Program-made: the position numbers and the translations under genes | In this document: piece by piece, positions 34,899-43,122 of the stretch | Layout: each line of letters begins with the position of its first letter | Numbering within the stretch: position 1 is the stretch's first letter | Notes under the pieces: generated by a model | Databases searched by the model: none | What the model saw: only the letters and a program-made list of their open reading frames with translations | What the model was told of the DNA's origin: nothing | NCBI GenBank assembly: GCA_015655015.1 | Contig: JAATFV010000075.1 | Span: forward strand, 1-49,035 | DNA from: Chitinophagales bacterium | GTDB lineage: Bacteria > Bacteroidota > Bacteroidia > Chitinophagales > Chitinophagaceae | Direction: 5' to 3' | Length of the DNA stretch: 49,035 bases

Positions 34899-35645
34899 AT
34901 GAAGATCATCCCATTATCAGAAGGCGCATTCACGATCGATAAAACGAAGGTATTCGTCCCCTTTGACACGCAAAACGATGACCTGCAGTCACGTTCCATC
35001 GGCAGCCTGCTGGTAGAAGTGCAGCCCTTTGCCGTCATTACTTCCGAAGATATTTTAGTGTTGGATACGGGACTGGGATTTGAAAAGAATGGAATGTTGC
35101 AGATCCATCAGAATCTTCTGAATGCGGGGATCGATCCGGCTAAAGTAACGAAGGTATTAATGAGTCATCTTCATAAGGACCATGCCGGCGGGATCAGCAG
35201 GCCGCGCAGCGATCGTTCCGATAGCAGGGAGCTCTCCTTTCCGAACGCCACCTATTATATCCAGCGCAAAGAGCTGGAATATGCTTTTGAAAAAGGGCCG
35301 TCTTCTTACCGGGTGGAAGAGCTGGCGGGGCTGGAAGGTTCTTCCCGGGTAGTTTTCCTGGATGGGAATGGAGTGCTGGACGGATATATTAAATATGAGG
35401 TAACAGGCGCTCACTGTCCTTATCACCAGGTATTCTGGATAGTAGATGGCGGCGAGAAAGTTTTTTTCGGCGGAGATGTCGCTCCCCAGCTACAGCAAAT
35501 GAAAAGCCGCTTCGTCGCAAAATATGATTATGATGGGAAACGGGCGATGGAGCTGCGGCAGGAATGGTGGCAAAAAGGGAAGGAAGAGAGCTGGACATTT
35601 CTTTTTTATCACGATGTGAAGGCGCCGTTGTACCCTGCCTCCTAG
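34899..35645 (+). CDS. Metallo-beta-lactamase-fold hydrolase
   Basis: A 248-residue protein with the zinc-binding motif H90-x-H92-x-D94-H95 (VLMSHLHKDHAGG), an earlier DILVLDTGLGFEKNG and later metal ligands in VTGAHCPYHQVF and FFGGDVAPQ. This set is seen in lactonase/quorum-quenching-like and general hydrolase members; the substrate cannot be told from sequence. No signal peptide, so cytosolic. It starts 102 bases after rodA with its own promoter box, so it may not belong to the shape operon. Confidence 0.85.
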   Translation: MKIIPLSEGAFTIDKTKVFVPFDTQNDDLQSRSIGSLLVEVQPFAVITSEDILVLDTGLGFEKNGMLQIHQNLLNAGIDPAKVTKVLMSHLHKDHAGGISRPRSDRSDSRELSFPNATYYIQRKELEYAFEKGPSSYRVEELAGLEGSSRVVFLDGNGVLDGYIKYEVTGAHCPYHQVFWIVDGGEKVFFGGDVAPQLQQMKSRFVAKYDYDGKRAMELRQEWWQKGKEESWTFLFYHDVKAPLYPAS

Positions 35646-35647
35646 CT

Positions 35648-35716
35648 CCCTGAAGAGTATTCCCCCGCCTGACGCCCCCGCCTGAAGGGAATCCTCCGCC
35701 TGAAGAGTATCACGCC
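35648..35716. repeat. Degenerate CCGCCTGAAG minisatellite
   Basis: Four imperfect units of about 13-18 bases, each beginning near CCTGA: CCTGAAGAGTATTC, CCTGACGCCCCC, CCTGAAGGGAATCC and CCTGAAGAGTATCAC. First and last units share the 10-mer TGAAGAGTAT 50 bases apart. Confidence 0.55.
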
Positions 35717-35818
35717 AGCTTCCCCAAGCGGGAATTATAAGATTTAGAATTTCAGGAGAGATATTATGTCTTGTGAAATAAAGATCCCTATATTTGTGAT
35801 ATTAAAATAGGATTAAAG

Positions 35819-35848
35819 AAAAAAGGCCTGCCCTGGAAAGGGCCGGCC
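35819..35848 (-). terminator. Intrinsic terminator after the Spy-like gene
   Basis: GGCCTGCCC (35825-35833) pairs with GGGCCGGCC (35840-35848) with one mismatch. On the minus strand the stem is followed by a six-base T-run, as expected for a rho-independent terminator. It lies 116 bases after the minus-strand stop. Confidence 0.7.
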
Positions 35849-35964
35849 GTTGCTAACCTATGAAAAACACCAGGTTCAAATATCGTTAATTGGCGGGCTG
35901 TGGGTAAAATTAATCGGTCAATGAGCAAAATCTCAGGGTCTATTGTATGCCCGGGGATGAAATT

Positions 35965-36387
35965 CTATTGCCCGCCGCCGTACGGTCTTCGCTGCATCTG
36001 CCTCCGCTGCATTTCCTTTTGAACGAACGCCCCGAAATCTTTTTCAGCCCGGAAGAAATCATTGACCCTTGCAGGAGAGGAGAGGGCTCTGGAGAATTCC
36101 GGATTGTATTTTTTCCGGATGCCCAGAAGGGATTCATCCAGCTCGATCTCATTTTGATGGTCCCTATAGATGATATAGGCCTGCCTTACTTCGGCCGCAT
36201 ATTTATTATAAACTGGCCAGAAACGTTCCGCTTCCTCGGGAGACAGATCCAGTCTTTTAGTAATGAAAGCGATCTTCATAGCTTCCAGGGCGCCGGCCTG
36301 TCGCTGCTGCTGGGGACGTTGGGACATGCCCTGCAGGCTCAGCAGAAGGGTAAGGGAGAAGATCAATACGGGTAATATTCTTTTCAT
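35965..36387 (-). CDS. Small exported Spy/CpxP-like helical protein
   Basis: A 140-residue protein with a signal peptide (MKRILPVLIFSLTLLLSLQ) followed by a helical domain: AMKIAFITKRLDLSPEEAER and FWPVYNKYAAEVRQAYIIYR. The LDLSPEEAERFWPVYN type is typical of small periplasmic helical sensors or chaperones in Bacteroidota (Spy/CpxP-like or zinc-resistance-associated). The C-terminus is rich in Arg, Gln and Gly. Third gene of a module with an ECF sigma and a GYF-repeat membrane protein, nine bases after the latter. Inferred role: envelope stress sensing. Not proved. Confidence 0.7.
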   Translation of the reverse strand: MKRILPVLIFSLTLLLSLQGMSQRPQQQRQAGALEAMKIAFITKRLDLSPEEAERFWPVYNKYAAEVRQAYIIYRDHQNEIELDESLLGIRKKYNPEFSRALSSPARVNDFFRAEKDFGAFVQKEMQRRQMQRRPYGGGQ

Positions 36388-36396
36388 GATTCTTAT

Positions 36397-37473
36397 CTAA
36401 TTCGTTGCAATATCTTTGGCATCCCCGTGCTCGTCCACATACTCTTTCAATTCTCCGTCGGATATATCTCCTAAAAGGTTGTTGATGTCACTTTCTGTTA
36501 TATCCACCGAGGCTGTACTATTGGAAAGATCTTCTGCCAGCGGGGCATTCTGATTGGCAAGATAACTTTCGATCTCCTGGTCACTTACATTCGACAGGCT
36601 TTTGGTAAGATCGATGGGTGCTGTTACCCCGGAATTGTGCCATTTCATCCATCCTCCCGTCAGCATCAGGCCGCTGACTATGGCTGCCGCCGCATATTTC
36701 AACCAGGTTCTTCTCCGGCTAAAGGGGATCATTTTCGCAGGAGCTGATTGTGCTGCAAAAACCGGCTGTTGTATGGCCGGGGCCGGTTGTGCCGGGATAG
36801 GTACCTGGGGAAACATTTGTTCCTTCTTATCCTGCTGTTTCGCTCTTTGCAGCAGTCTATCCGCCAACCCGTCAAAATAACCTGCCGGCGCCTGGTAGGC
36901 TGGTATGTTCTTAAGACCGGCCAGCAGGGGGGAGAAGCTTTCTTCACCGGCGTTCTCCGGCGCAAATTCTTGTTCGTTGGACCGGATGGTCTGTGCGCTT
37001 TCTATGATCAGGGATAATCTGTTGGTTATGTCGCCAAAATATCCCTCCGGCACCTGAAAAGGCATTTTTTTATCGATCCGGCCCAGGAAAGGGGATAAGT
37101 CCGCTAATTCCTCCAGGGGGGATAATATCCGTGATTCTTGCAGGGGGGATAATATCCCTGATTCTTCCGGCTTACCCGTCTGCTGACCCTGACCGGCCTT
37201 TATCCGGTCCATCAGCTTTGCAGCAAACTCTTCGAAATAGCCCGTTGGAACGGAGTAGACGGGTTCAGGGCTGCCCATAACGCTGAATTCCGGCTCCCCG
37301 GTTAAGGGACCCGAAAGATTTACATCGCCTTCAGTCCTGATACGCAAAAATATCCCGTCGGCCAGGCTTTCAAAATATCCATCCGGCAATGCATAAGGAG
37401 TCACCCGGCTAATACCAGCGACTAACCCGCTGAGCAGCCTTAACTCATCAAATATGTTTTCCTTGCCTTCCAT
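36397..37473 (-). CDS. Membrane protein with four PxGYF repeats (ECF partner, anti-sigma-like)
   Basis: A 358-residue protein. Four repeats with the pattern (V/L/A)PxGYFxxLA: LPDGYFESLADGI (about 30-42), VPTGYFEEFAAKL (75-87), VPEGYFGDITNRL (141-153) and APAGYFDGLADRL (195-207), joined by polar linkers. Then a Pro/Gln-rich stretch, one membrane helix (about 258-276, LKYAAAAIVSGLMLTGGW), and an acidic periplasmic tail. The topology (cytoplasmic repeats, one helix, periplasmic tail) fits an anti-sigma factor for the ECF sigma gene 34 bases upstream. A 27-bp in-frame tandem duplication lies at about residues 105-122 (ESGILSPLQ and ESRILSPLE). No named domain recognised. Confidence 0.75.
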   Translation of the reverse strand: MEGKENIFDELRLLSGLVAGISRVTPYALPDGYFESLADGIFLRIRTEGDVNLSGPLTGEPEFSVMGSPEPVYSVPTGYFEEFAAKLMDRIKAGQGQQTGKPEESGILSPLQESRILSPLEELADLSPFLGRIDKKMPFQVPEGYFGDITNRLSLIIESAQTIRSNEQEFAPENAGEESFSPLLAGLKNIPAYQAPAGYFDGLADRLLQRAKQQDKKEQMFPQVPIPAQPAPAIQQPVFAAQSAPAKMIPFSRRRTWLKYAAAAIVSGLMLTGGWMKWHNSGVTAPIDLTKSLSNVSDQEIESYLANQNAPLAEDLSNSTASVDITESDINNLLGDISDGELKEYVDEHGDAKDIATN

Positions 37474-37507
37474 ACACTTCTTTCAGACCCTTTTTGCTTA
37501 CTAAAGT

Positions 37508-38059
37508 TTAATGATTGACGATATAATCCTCAATTTTTTTAACCGCATGATGATACGATGCTTTCAAAGCTCCTTCCGAAGTGTCCAGCACCCGGCTCAT
37601 TTCCTCGTAAGGCATTTCATCGTAATAGCGTAAGCTAAATACAACTCTTTGCTTTTCAGGAAGTTGTTGAATGGCTAATTGAAGCTTCCATTCCAGTTTA
37701 TTCGGATCGAAAAATTTGTCTGCCTGGATCTTATTGCTCAGGCCTGACTCCATATCACTAAGGGGTAAGGTTGATTTCTTTTTTTGCTGTTCGAGGAAGC
37801 TGAGGCTTTCATTGGTGGCGATGCGGTATAACCAGGTATACAGCTGGGAATCCTCCCGGAAGTTCTCCAATCCGTTCCATATACGTATAAAGACATTTTG
37901 CAATACATCATTGGCATCCTCATGTTCCACGACCATACGGCGCACATGCCAATACAGCTTCTCCTGATATTTTTTTATAATAGCAGTAAAAGCCATCTCC
38001 TTGGTGCCAGGGTCCCGGAATTGAATTAACAATTCAGTATCATGGATATTCACACCCAT
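37508..38059 (-). CDS. ECF-type RNA polymerase sigma factor (second module)
   Basis: A 183-residue sigma factor with regions 2 and 4. Region 2: FTAIIKKYQEKLYWHVRRMV and DANDVLQNVFIRIWNGLENF, with LYTWLYRIATNESLSFL reading the -10. Region 4: AIQQLPEKQRVVFSLRYYDE, MPYEEMSRVLDTSEGALKAS, YHHAVKKIEDYI. It is followed on the same strand by the GYF-repeat membrane protein and the Spy-like exported protein, a common arrangement for a membrane-controlled stress regulon. Similar in size but not closely alike to the sigma factor at 13.4-13.9 kb. Confidence 0.92.
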   Translation of the reverse strand: MGVNIHDTELLIQFRDPGTKEMAFTAIIKKYQEKLYWHVRRMVVEHEDANDVLQNVFIRIWNGLENFREDSQLYTWLYRIATNESLSFLEQQKKKSTLPLSDMESGLSNKIQADKFFDPNKLEWKLQLAIQQLPEKQRVVFSLRYYDEMPYEEMSRVLDTSEGALKASYHHAVKKIEDYIVNH

Positions 38060-38086
38060 AAGGTTAGCGATTTTGTAAACTAAACA

Positions 38087-39046
38087 TTACTTATTCTTCC
38101 GGGCCATCACTTTTTCTGCGGCAGCAACGATATTGGGGGTATCCAGCCCATACTTCTTCAGAAGATCGGTAGGAGTGCCGCTCTCGCCGAAAGTATCGTT
38201 GGTGCCTACGTATTCGATGGGGATGGGTAAATTTTTAGCAGCTACCTGTGCGATAGCGTCACCCAGGCCGCCGATGATATTGTGTTCTTCGGCGGTGACA
38301 GCGCAACGGGTCTTCTGTATAGATGCAATGATGGCGGGAGTATCCAGGGGCTTGATGGTGTGGATATTGATCACTTCCACTGAAATGCCCTTCTCCTGAA
38401 GGATCTTTCCGGCTTCGATCGCTTTCCATACCAGGTGACCACAGGCAAAGATGGAGACATCCGTTCCTTCCGAGAATACCTGGGCCTTACCGATCTCAAA
38501 TTTCAGATTTTCCGTGAAGATCGGCCATACCGGACGGCCAAAACGAAGATAGACCGGTCCTGCATAATCGGCGATCGCCATGGTAGCAGCCTTTGTCTGG
38601 CTATAATCGCAGGGAACGATCACTGTCATGCCCGGCAGCATTTTCATCAGGCCGATATCTTCCAGGATCTGGTGTGTAGCGCCGTCTTCACCCAGGGTGA
38701 CGCCCGCATGCGAAGCGCAGATCTTTACGTTTTTACCGGAATAGGCGACGGACTGCCGGATCTGGTCATATACACGGCCGGTGGAGAAGTTGGCGAATGT
38801 AGTGGTATAAGGGATCTTCCCTCCGATGGTCAGCCCTGCGGCAATGCCGATCATATTGGCTTCTGCAATACCGCATTGTACAAATCGTTCGGGGAATTCC
38901 TTGATAAACTGATTCAGTTTCATGGAGCCTAACAGGTCCGCCGTCAGGGCGACTATATTCGGGTTCTTCCGTGCTGCTTCTGCAATTCCATCTCCAAATC
39001 CGCTGCGGGTGTCCTTCTGGCCGGTTACTTGTATCTCTTTTAACAT
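38087..39046 (-). CDS. Transketolase, C-terminal half subunit
   Basis: A 319-residue protein corresponding to the pyrimidine-binding and C-terminal domains of transketolase, as in split transketolases: KDTRSGFGDGIAEAARKNPN, GIAEANMIGIAAGLTIGGK, ASHAGVTLGEDGATHQILED, YLRFGRPVWPI and TAEEHNIIGGLGDAIAQVA. The N-terminal thiamine-diphosphate-binding subunit must be elsewhere, since neither neighbour encodes it. With its partner it would move two-carbon units in the pentose phosphate route. It lies between galE and the ECF sigma gene, transcribed alone or with galE. Confidence 0.92.
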   Translation of the reverse strand: MLKEIQVTGQKDTRSGFGDGIAEAARKNPNIVALTADLLGSMKLNQFIKEFPERFVQCGIAEANMIGIAAGLTIGGKIPYTTTFANFSTGRVYDQIRQSVAYSGKNVKICASHAGVTLGEDGATHQILEDIGLMKMLPGMTVIVPCDYSQTKAATMAIADYAGPVYLRFGRPVWPIFTENLKFEIGKAQVFSEGTDVSIFACGHLVWKAIEAGKILQEKGISVEVINIHTIKPLDTPAIIASIQKTRCAVTAEEHNIIGGLGDAIAQVAAKNLPIPIEYVGTNDTFGESGTPTDLLKKYGLDTPNIVAAAEKVMARKNK

Positions 39047-39137
39047 GAATCAGTAATTAGAATGAATTAAAATAGATTTCAGGGCGTAAATCCCTTATAA
39101 TTTGGTGTTGCAAAGTAAAGGAGAAGTTTCCAGTTTT

Positions 39138-40196
39138 TCAGTTCAATTCCGAGAATTTTCCATTATAGAATTTCTCGTCCGTTTTTAACTTTTGCTCCCA
39201 TTTCCAGGCCGTGGATAACATGTCCTCCAGGTTGTACTGGAGCTGCCAGCCTAATTGCTTTTTAGCCAGATCATTATTGGCATAAATGGCGATTACGTCG
39301 CCTGGCCGGCGGGCTCCGATCTGGTAGTTGAGCTTGACGGAGCTGACCTTTTCAAAGGCTTTGATAGCTTCCAGCACGGTCACTCCATTCCCCGTTCCCA
39401 GGTTGTATACCTCGCATTTTTTGGCGATCTTCTTGTCCAGCATGTATTGGAGCGCCAGCGTATGGGCATGTGCAATATCGCAAACATGAATAAAATCGCG
39501 GATGCAGGATCCGTCCCGGGTGGGATAGTCATCCCCGTATACGGTCAACATCGGCAATTTGCCGATCGCTGTCTGGGTAATGGCGGGCACCAGGTTGGCG
39601 GGACGTCCGATAGGCATTTCCCCGATCAGGATGCTGGGGTGGGCTCCTACGGGGTTGAAATAACGCAATAAGATGCATTTTGTATGGGCGGCGGCTTTTG
39701 AAAATTCATTGATGATCTGCTCTCCCATTTGTTTGGTATACCCATAGGGGGATTCAGCCGGCTTGGGCGGTGTCAGCTCCGTTACCGGAATTTCATCCGG
39801 ATTGCCATATACGGTGCAGGAAGAAGAAAATACGAAATGGGGGATCTCAAACTCCTGTACGCATTTCAGCAGGTTGATCAGGGACAACAGATTATTCTCA
39901 AAGTACATCAGGGGCTGCTCTACGGATTCTCCCACGGCTTTATAAGCCGCGAAATGAATAATGCCCGCGATATTGTCATTTTCCTGGAAAATGGCGAAAG
40001 TGTCATCGTAGTTACAAAGATCCACTTTGTAATTTTTTATCTTTTTGCCGGTGATCTTTTCCACGCCTTCCAATATTCTGGGGGAAGAACGGGAATTGTT
40101 GTCAACGCAGATAACTTCGAATCCATTTGCAATGAGATCTACAATTGTGTGTGACCCTATATAGCCACATCCCCCGGTAACAAGAATTTTTTGCAT
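39138..40196 (-). CDS. galE: UDP-glucose 4-epimerase
   Basis: A 352-residue SDR-family enzyme converting UDP-glucose and UDP-galactose. N-terminal NAD-binding motif VTGGCGYIGSHTIVDLI, the SSSCTVYG serine region, catalytic YxxxK in SPYGYTKQMGEQI, and galE signatures RYFNPVGAHPS, DYPTRDGSCIRDFIHVCDIA and EVYNLGTGNGVTVLEAI. Length typical. It lies 31 bases downstream of rfbA and probably forms a nucleotide-sugar operon with it. Confidence 0.96.
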   Translation of the reverse strand: MQKILVTGGCGYIGSHTIVDLIANGFEVICVDNNSRSSPRILEGVEKITGKKIKNYKVDLCNYDDTFAIFQENDNIAGIIHFAAYKAVGESVEQPLMYFENNLLSLINLLKCVQEFEIPHFVFSSSCTVYGNPDEIPVTELTPPKPAESPYGYTKQMGEQIINEFSKAAAHTKCILLRYFNPVGAHPSILIGEMPIGRPANLVPAITQTAIGKLPMLTVYGDDYPTRDGSCIRDFIHVCDIAHAHTLALQYMLDKKIAKKCEVYNLGTGNGVTVLEAIKAFEKVSSVKLNYQIGARRPGDVIAIYANNDLAKKQLGWQLQYNLEDMLSTAWKWEQKLKTDEKFYNGKFSELN

Positions 40197-40227
40197 AATC
40201 GCTGATTGTAGAATAAAAATTAGTGGG

Positions 40228-41088
40228 TTAATTGATCATACTTATCAGGTATTGGCCATACCCGCTTTTCAGCAGGGGCTGCGCCATTTTTTCCACCTGT
40301 TGTTTGTCGATAAAGCCTTTCCTGTATGCAATTTCTTCGATGCAGGCGATCTTGATCCCCTGCCTTTGCTCGATCACCTGGACAAACTGGGACGCCTGCA
40401 TGAGCGAATCGAAAGTACCCGTGTCCAGCCAGGCTGTTCCCCGGTCAAGAATGGAAACTTTCAAATTGCCTCTTTTAAGGTATTCCTTATTTACATCTGT
40501 GATCTCATATTCTCCCCTGGAGGAAGGCTGCAGGTCCCTGGAAATATTCACCACCTCGTTATCGTAGAAATACAGTCCCGGCACGGCATAATTGCTCTTG
40601 GGCCTGGCTGGCTTTTCCTCGATGGAAATAGCATGCATATTTTCGTCGAACGCTACCACGCCATAACGTTCGGGATCGCTCACCTGGTAAGCATATACAA
40701 TACCGCCATCGGGATTGTTATTTTTTTCCAGCTGCTTGCCCAGCCCGGCGCCATAAAAAATATTGTCTCCCAGCACAAGGGCTACGGGGTCTTTTCCGAT
40801 GAATTCAGCTCCTATTACAAAGGCTTGCGCCAGTCCATTGGGCAGGGGCTGCTCGGCATAGGAAAACTGCAGGCCCAGCTGTGAGCCATCTCCGAATAAT
40901 TTTTTGAACAGGGGCAGGTCATGAGGGGTCGAAATGATCAATATCTCCCTGATCCCGGCCAGCATGAGCGTAGACAGAGGATAATAGATCATCGGCTTGT
41001 CATAGATGGGCATAATTTGCTTACTGATGGCATAAGTGATTGGGTGTAAGCGTGTTCCGGAGCCTCCGGCCAGGATAATTCCCTTCAT
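40228..41088 (-). CDS. rfbA: Glucose-1-phosphate thymidylyltransferase
   Basis: A 286-residue nucleotidyltransferase making dTDP-glucose, the first step to dTDP-rhamnose and related sugars. N-terminal signature [20 protein letters not shown], substrate region [56 protein letters not shown], and [17 protein letters not shown]. Length typical. The rest of the rhamnose pathway (rfbB, rfbC, rfbD) is not in the window. Confidence 0.97.
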   Translation of the reverse strand: MKGIILAGGSGTRLHPITYAISKQIMPIYDKPMIYYPLSTLMLAGIREILIISTPHDLPLFKKLFGDGSQLGLQFSYAEQPLPNGLAQAFVIGAEFIGKDPVALVLGDNIFYGAGLGKQLEKNNNPDGGIVYAYQVSDPERYGVVAFDENMHAISIEEKPARPKSNYAVPGLYFYDNEVVNISRDLQPSSRGEYEITDVNKEYLKRGNLKVSILDRGTAWLDTGTFDSLMQASQFVQVIEQRQGIKIACIEEIAYRKGFIDKQQVEKMAQPLLKSGYGQYLISMIN

Positions 41089-41150
41089 GTTCGTTTAATT
41101 GGTTAATAGAGTCCTCAAAATAGTAAAGATATGCTAACCTTCCATCTTTT

Positions 41151-41210
41151 AAACGCCGGAAGCGTTTTAGACATATGGCGGGAATGCGCGCTGGTTTCCG
41201 CCAGCGCATT
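41151..41210 (+). repeat. Structured repeat copy G (degraded)
   Basis: P1 AAACGC-CGGAA-GCGTTT (41151-41167), very like the P1 of copy F. Then TAGACATATGG without a P2. P3 AATGCG-CG-CTGG (41183-41194) with CCAGCGCATT (41201-41210), with a 2-base bulge. Located in the rfbA-pit gap, opposite to the genes. Confidence 0.5.
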
Positions 41211-41223
41211 TTCGGCGCATTAT

Positions 41224-42261
41224 TTACCGGACGAGGCTGACGATAAAGTAAACGAGCGCGGCCAGCATGGCGCTGACAGGAATTGTCAGTATCCATGCCC
41301 AAAGGAGGTTGATGGTCACTCCCCAGCGGACGGCTGACAACCGCCTGGTAGCTCCCACGCCGATGATCGAACCGGTGATCGTGTGGGTGGTGCTCACGGG
41401 CACTCCCAATTTGTCAGAAAGGAAGAGCGTTAATGCTCCTGCCGTTTCAGCGGCTACCCCTTCCAATGGGGTGACTTTTGTAATCCTGGTACCCATGGTC
41501 TTTACGATCTTCCAGCCGCCGCTCATGGTTCCCAGGGCGATCGCCGAAAAGCTGGCTACCGGCACCCACATATTGGCATCGATAAACTGTTTGAAAGACA
41601 GCTCGTGTCCTTTGGATTTTTGATACCAGATCATGGCTGCCCCGATGATCCCCATTACTTTCTGGGCATCATTGCTGCCGTGCCCGAGGCTCAGCATGGC
41701 GGAAGACACTAATTGCAGCCTGCGGAACCAATTATCCGCCCGGTACGGATTCGCCCTGCGGCAGATATTGATGATAAGGATGCAAATAAAGAACCCTATG
41801 ACCATACCGATCAGCGGGGCCAGGAAAATAAAGAGGAAGGTCGGGATTACCTTGGTATAATTGATAACGGCTACTCCATGCCTGCTCAAGGCGCCTGCAT
41901 GCGCCAGGGCAGCACCCATGAACCCTCCCAGTAAAGTATGGGAGGAGCTGGACGGAATGCCAAACCACCAGGTGAGCAGGTTCCAGCAAATAGCGGCGAT
42001 CAGGCCGGAAAAAATGACCTCCAGGGTAATAAAGTCCTGATTCACGGAACTGGCAATGGTATTACCGATCTTAAATTCTTTAAGGATATAACGGGCTATG
42101 AAAAAAGCGGCAAAATTCCATAATGCCGCCCATAGCACTGCCTGGAAGGGAGTTAAGACTTTGGTTGAAACAATGGTAGCGATAGAATTGGCCGCATCGT
42201 GAAATCCATTGATGTAATCGAATACCAGGGCCAAAACGATAATAACTATCAGGAAAGTCAT
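41224..42261 (-). CDS. pit: PiT-family inorganic phosphate transporter
   Basis: A 345-residue membrane transporter of the PiT family, with about 9-10 helices and the duplicated family signatures: DYINGFHDAANSIATIVSTK (first GANDVANA-type repeat) and SLGHGSNDAQKVMGIIGAAM (second). Also AAICWNLLTWWFGIPSSSSH, and GVPVSTTHTITGSIIGVGAT near the C-terminus. It probably imports phosphate with H+ or Na+. The DUF47 gene lies 134 bases upstream, a frequent partner of PiT transporters. Confidence 0.95.
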   Translation of the reverse strand: MTFLIVIIVLALVFDYINGFHDAANSIATIVSTKVLTPFQAVLWAALWNFAAFFIARYILKEFKIGNTIASSVNQDFITLEVIFSGLIAAICWNLLTWWFGIPSSSSHTLLGGFMGAALAHAGALSRHGVAVINYTKVIPTFLFIFLAPLIGMVIGFFICILIINICRRANPYRADNWFRRLQLVSSAMLSLGHGSNDAQKVMGIIGAAMIWYQKSKGHELSFKQFIDANMWVPVASFSAIALGTMSGGWKIVKTMGTRITKVTPLEGVAAETAGALTLFLSDKLGVPVSTTHTITGSIIGVGATRRLSAVRWGVTINLLWAWILTIPVSAMLAALVYFIVSLVR

Positions 42262-42299
42262 TGTTAGCTACAAGCTGCAGGCTTCGGACTGCCAGCCAA

Positions 42300-42395
42300 T
42301 GTTTTTTAAGTTTAAAAAGATGTTGATATTAGAAAGGTCGTCTGGCCGGAGGCTTGAAGCTTGTCGCTTGAAGCGGCCGGCAGCAAGGCTGCCAG
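42300..42395. repeat. AGCTTGN heptamer repeat tract between DUF47 and pit
   Basis: After a T/A-rich stretch, the bases around 42349-42375 read as a run of 7-mers: GGCTTGA, AGCTTGT, CGCTTGA, AGCGGCC. The style matches the tract at 1640-1738. An inverted pair GCCGGCAGC/GCTGCCAGC lies at its end. Confidence 0.5.
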
Positions 42396-43043
42396 CTATG
42401 CGTATTTAATAATAATTGATTCTATTACGTTCGCGGCGTCTTCACACTTATCGGTGACGATCTCCATGACCTGGTAGATCTCTCTTTTCTTGATCACTTC
42501 CTTGGCATCCGGCTCTGTTTCGAACAGGCGTTCGATGCTGAGGTCGAAGATATCATCGGCCTGGTTCTCAATGCTGTTCACTTTTACCAGCGCATCGGTG
42601 ATCTTACGCATATCCCGCATATTGCGGAGCTCTTTCACCGCGATCTGGATCTGGGTAGCGCCCTGATCGATCAGGTCGGCCATTTTCTGGATACCGCTGT
42701 CGTTGGGATTGACTTTGTAAAAATTTATCTTTTTAGTCGTGGCGTAGATATAATCGCAGATATCATCCAGGGAGCTTGCCAGGTAATGAATGTCTTCCCG
42801 GTCGAAAGGCGTGATAAAGTTCCGGCCTAATTCAGTGAATATCCGGTGCGTGAGATCGTCATTGACGTGTTCCTGGTCCTCTACCTGTGAAATGATACCG
42901 GCTCTTTTGTCAAAATCCGGTTCCTGTACCACCTCTCTCATCAGTTTACCCATCTTCGCCACCCCGTCTGCTACCTCTTCGAATAAAGAATAGAATACCC
43001 GGTCCTTGGGCGTGAAAAGTTGAATGATCGAATTGAACGCCAT
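42396..43043 (-). CDS. DUF47 (PhoU-like) phosphate transport regulator
   Basis: A 215-residue all-helical protein of the DUF47/PhoU-like family, which accompanies PiT transporters and influences their activity. Start MAFNSIIQLFTPKDRVFYSLFEEVA, then GIISQVEDQEHVNDDLTH, FITPFDREDIHYLASSLDD, ICDYIYATTKKINFYKV and KVNSIENQADDIFD. I chose ATG 43043, because the longer TTG start at 43061 lies inside a promoter box. Pit follows downstream. Confidence 0.93.
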   Translation of the reverse strand: MAFNSIIQLFTPKDRVFYSLFEEVADGVAKMGKLMREVVQEPDFDKRAGIISQVEDQEHVNDDLTHRIFTELGRNFITPFDREDIHYLASSLDDICDYIYATTKKINFYKVNPNDSGIQKMADLIDQGATQIQIAVKELRNMRDMRKITDALVKVNSIENQADDIFDLSIERLFETEPDAKEVIKKREIYQVMEIVTDKCEDAANVIESIIIKYA

Positions 43044-43058
43044 GCTGAGAAATTTGGG

Positions 43059-43066
43059 CAAAAATA
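43059..43066 (-). promoter_or_regulatory. -7 promoter box for DUF47-pit
   Basis: On the minus strand this reads TATTTTTG, matching TAnnTTTG, with 15 bases to the ATG at 43043. Predicts a very short leader of about 10 bases for the DUF47-pit transcript. Confidence 0.45.
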
Positions 43067-43122
43067 GGGCTATTCGCCGGATTGGCCGTCTATTTTTCGA
43101 CAGTGGCCCCTGAGGGTGCGGC

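Larger units (their letters stand above)
35646..35964. other. 319-base convergent intergenic region
   Basis: Lies between the MBL-fold gene (plus) and the Spy-like gene (minus). It begins with a degenerate minisatellite (35648-35716) and contains a terminator (35819-35848). The remainder (35717-35818 and 35849-35964) shows no gene, promoter or recognised RNA. Confidence 0.6.
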
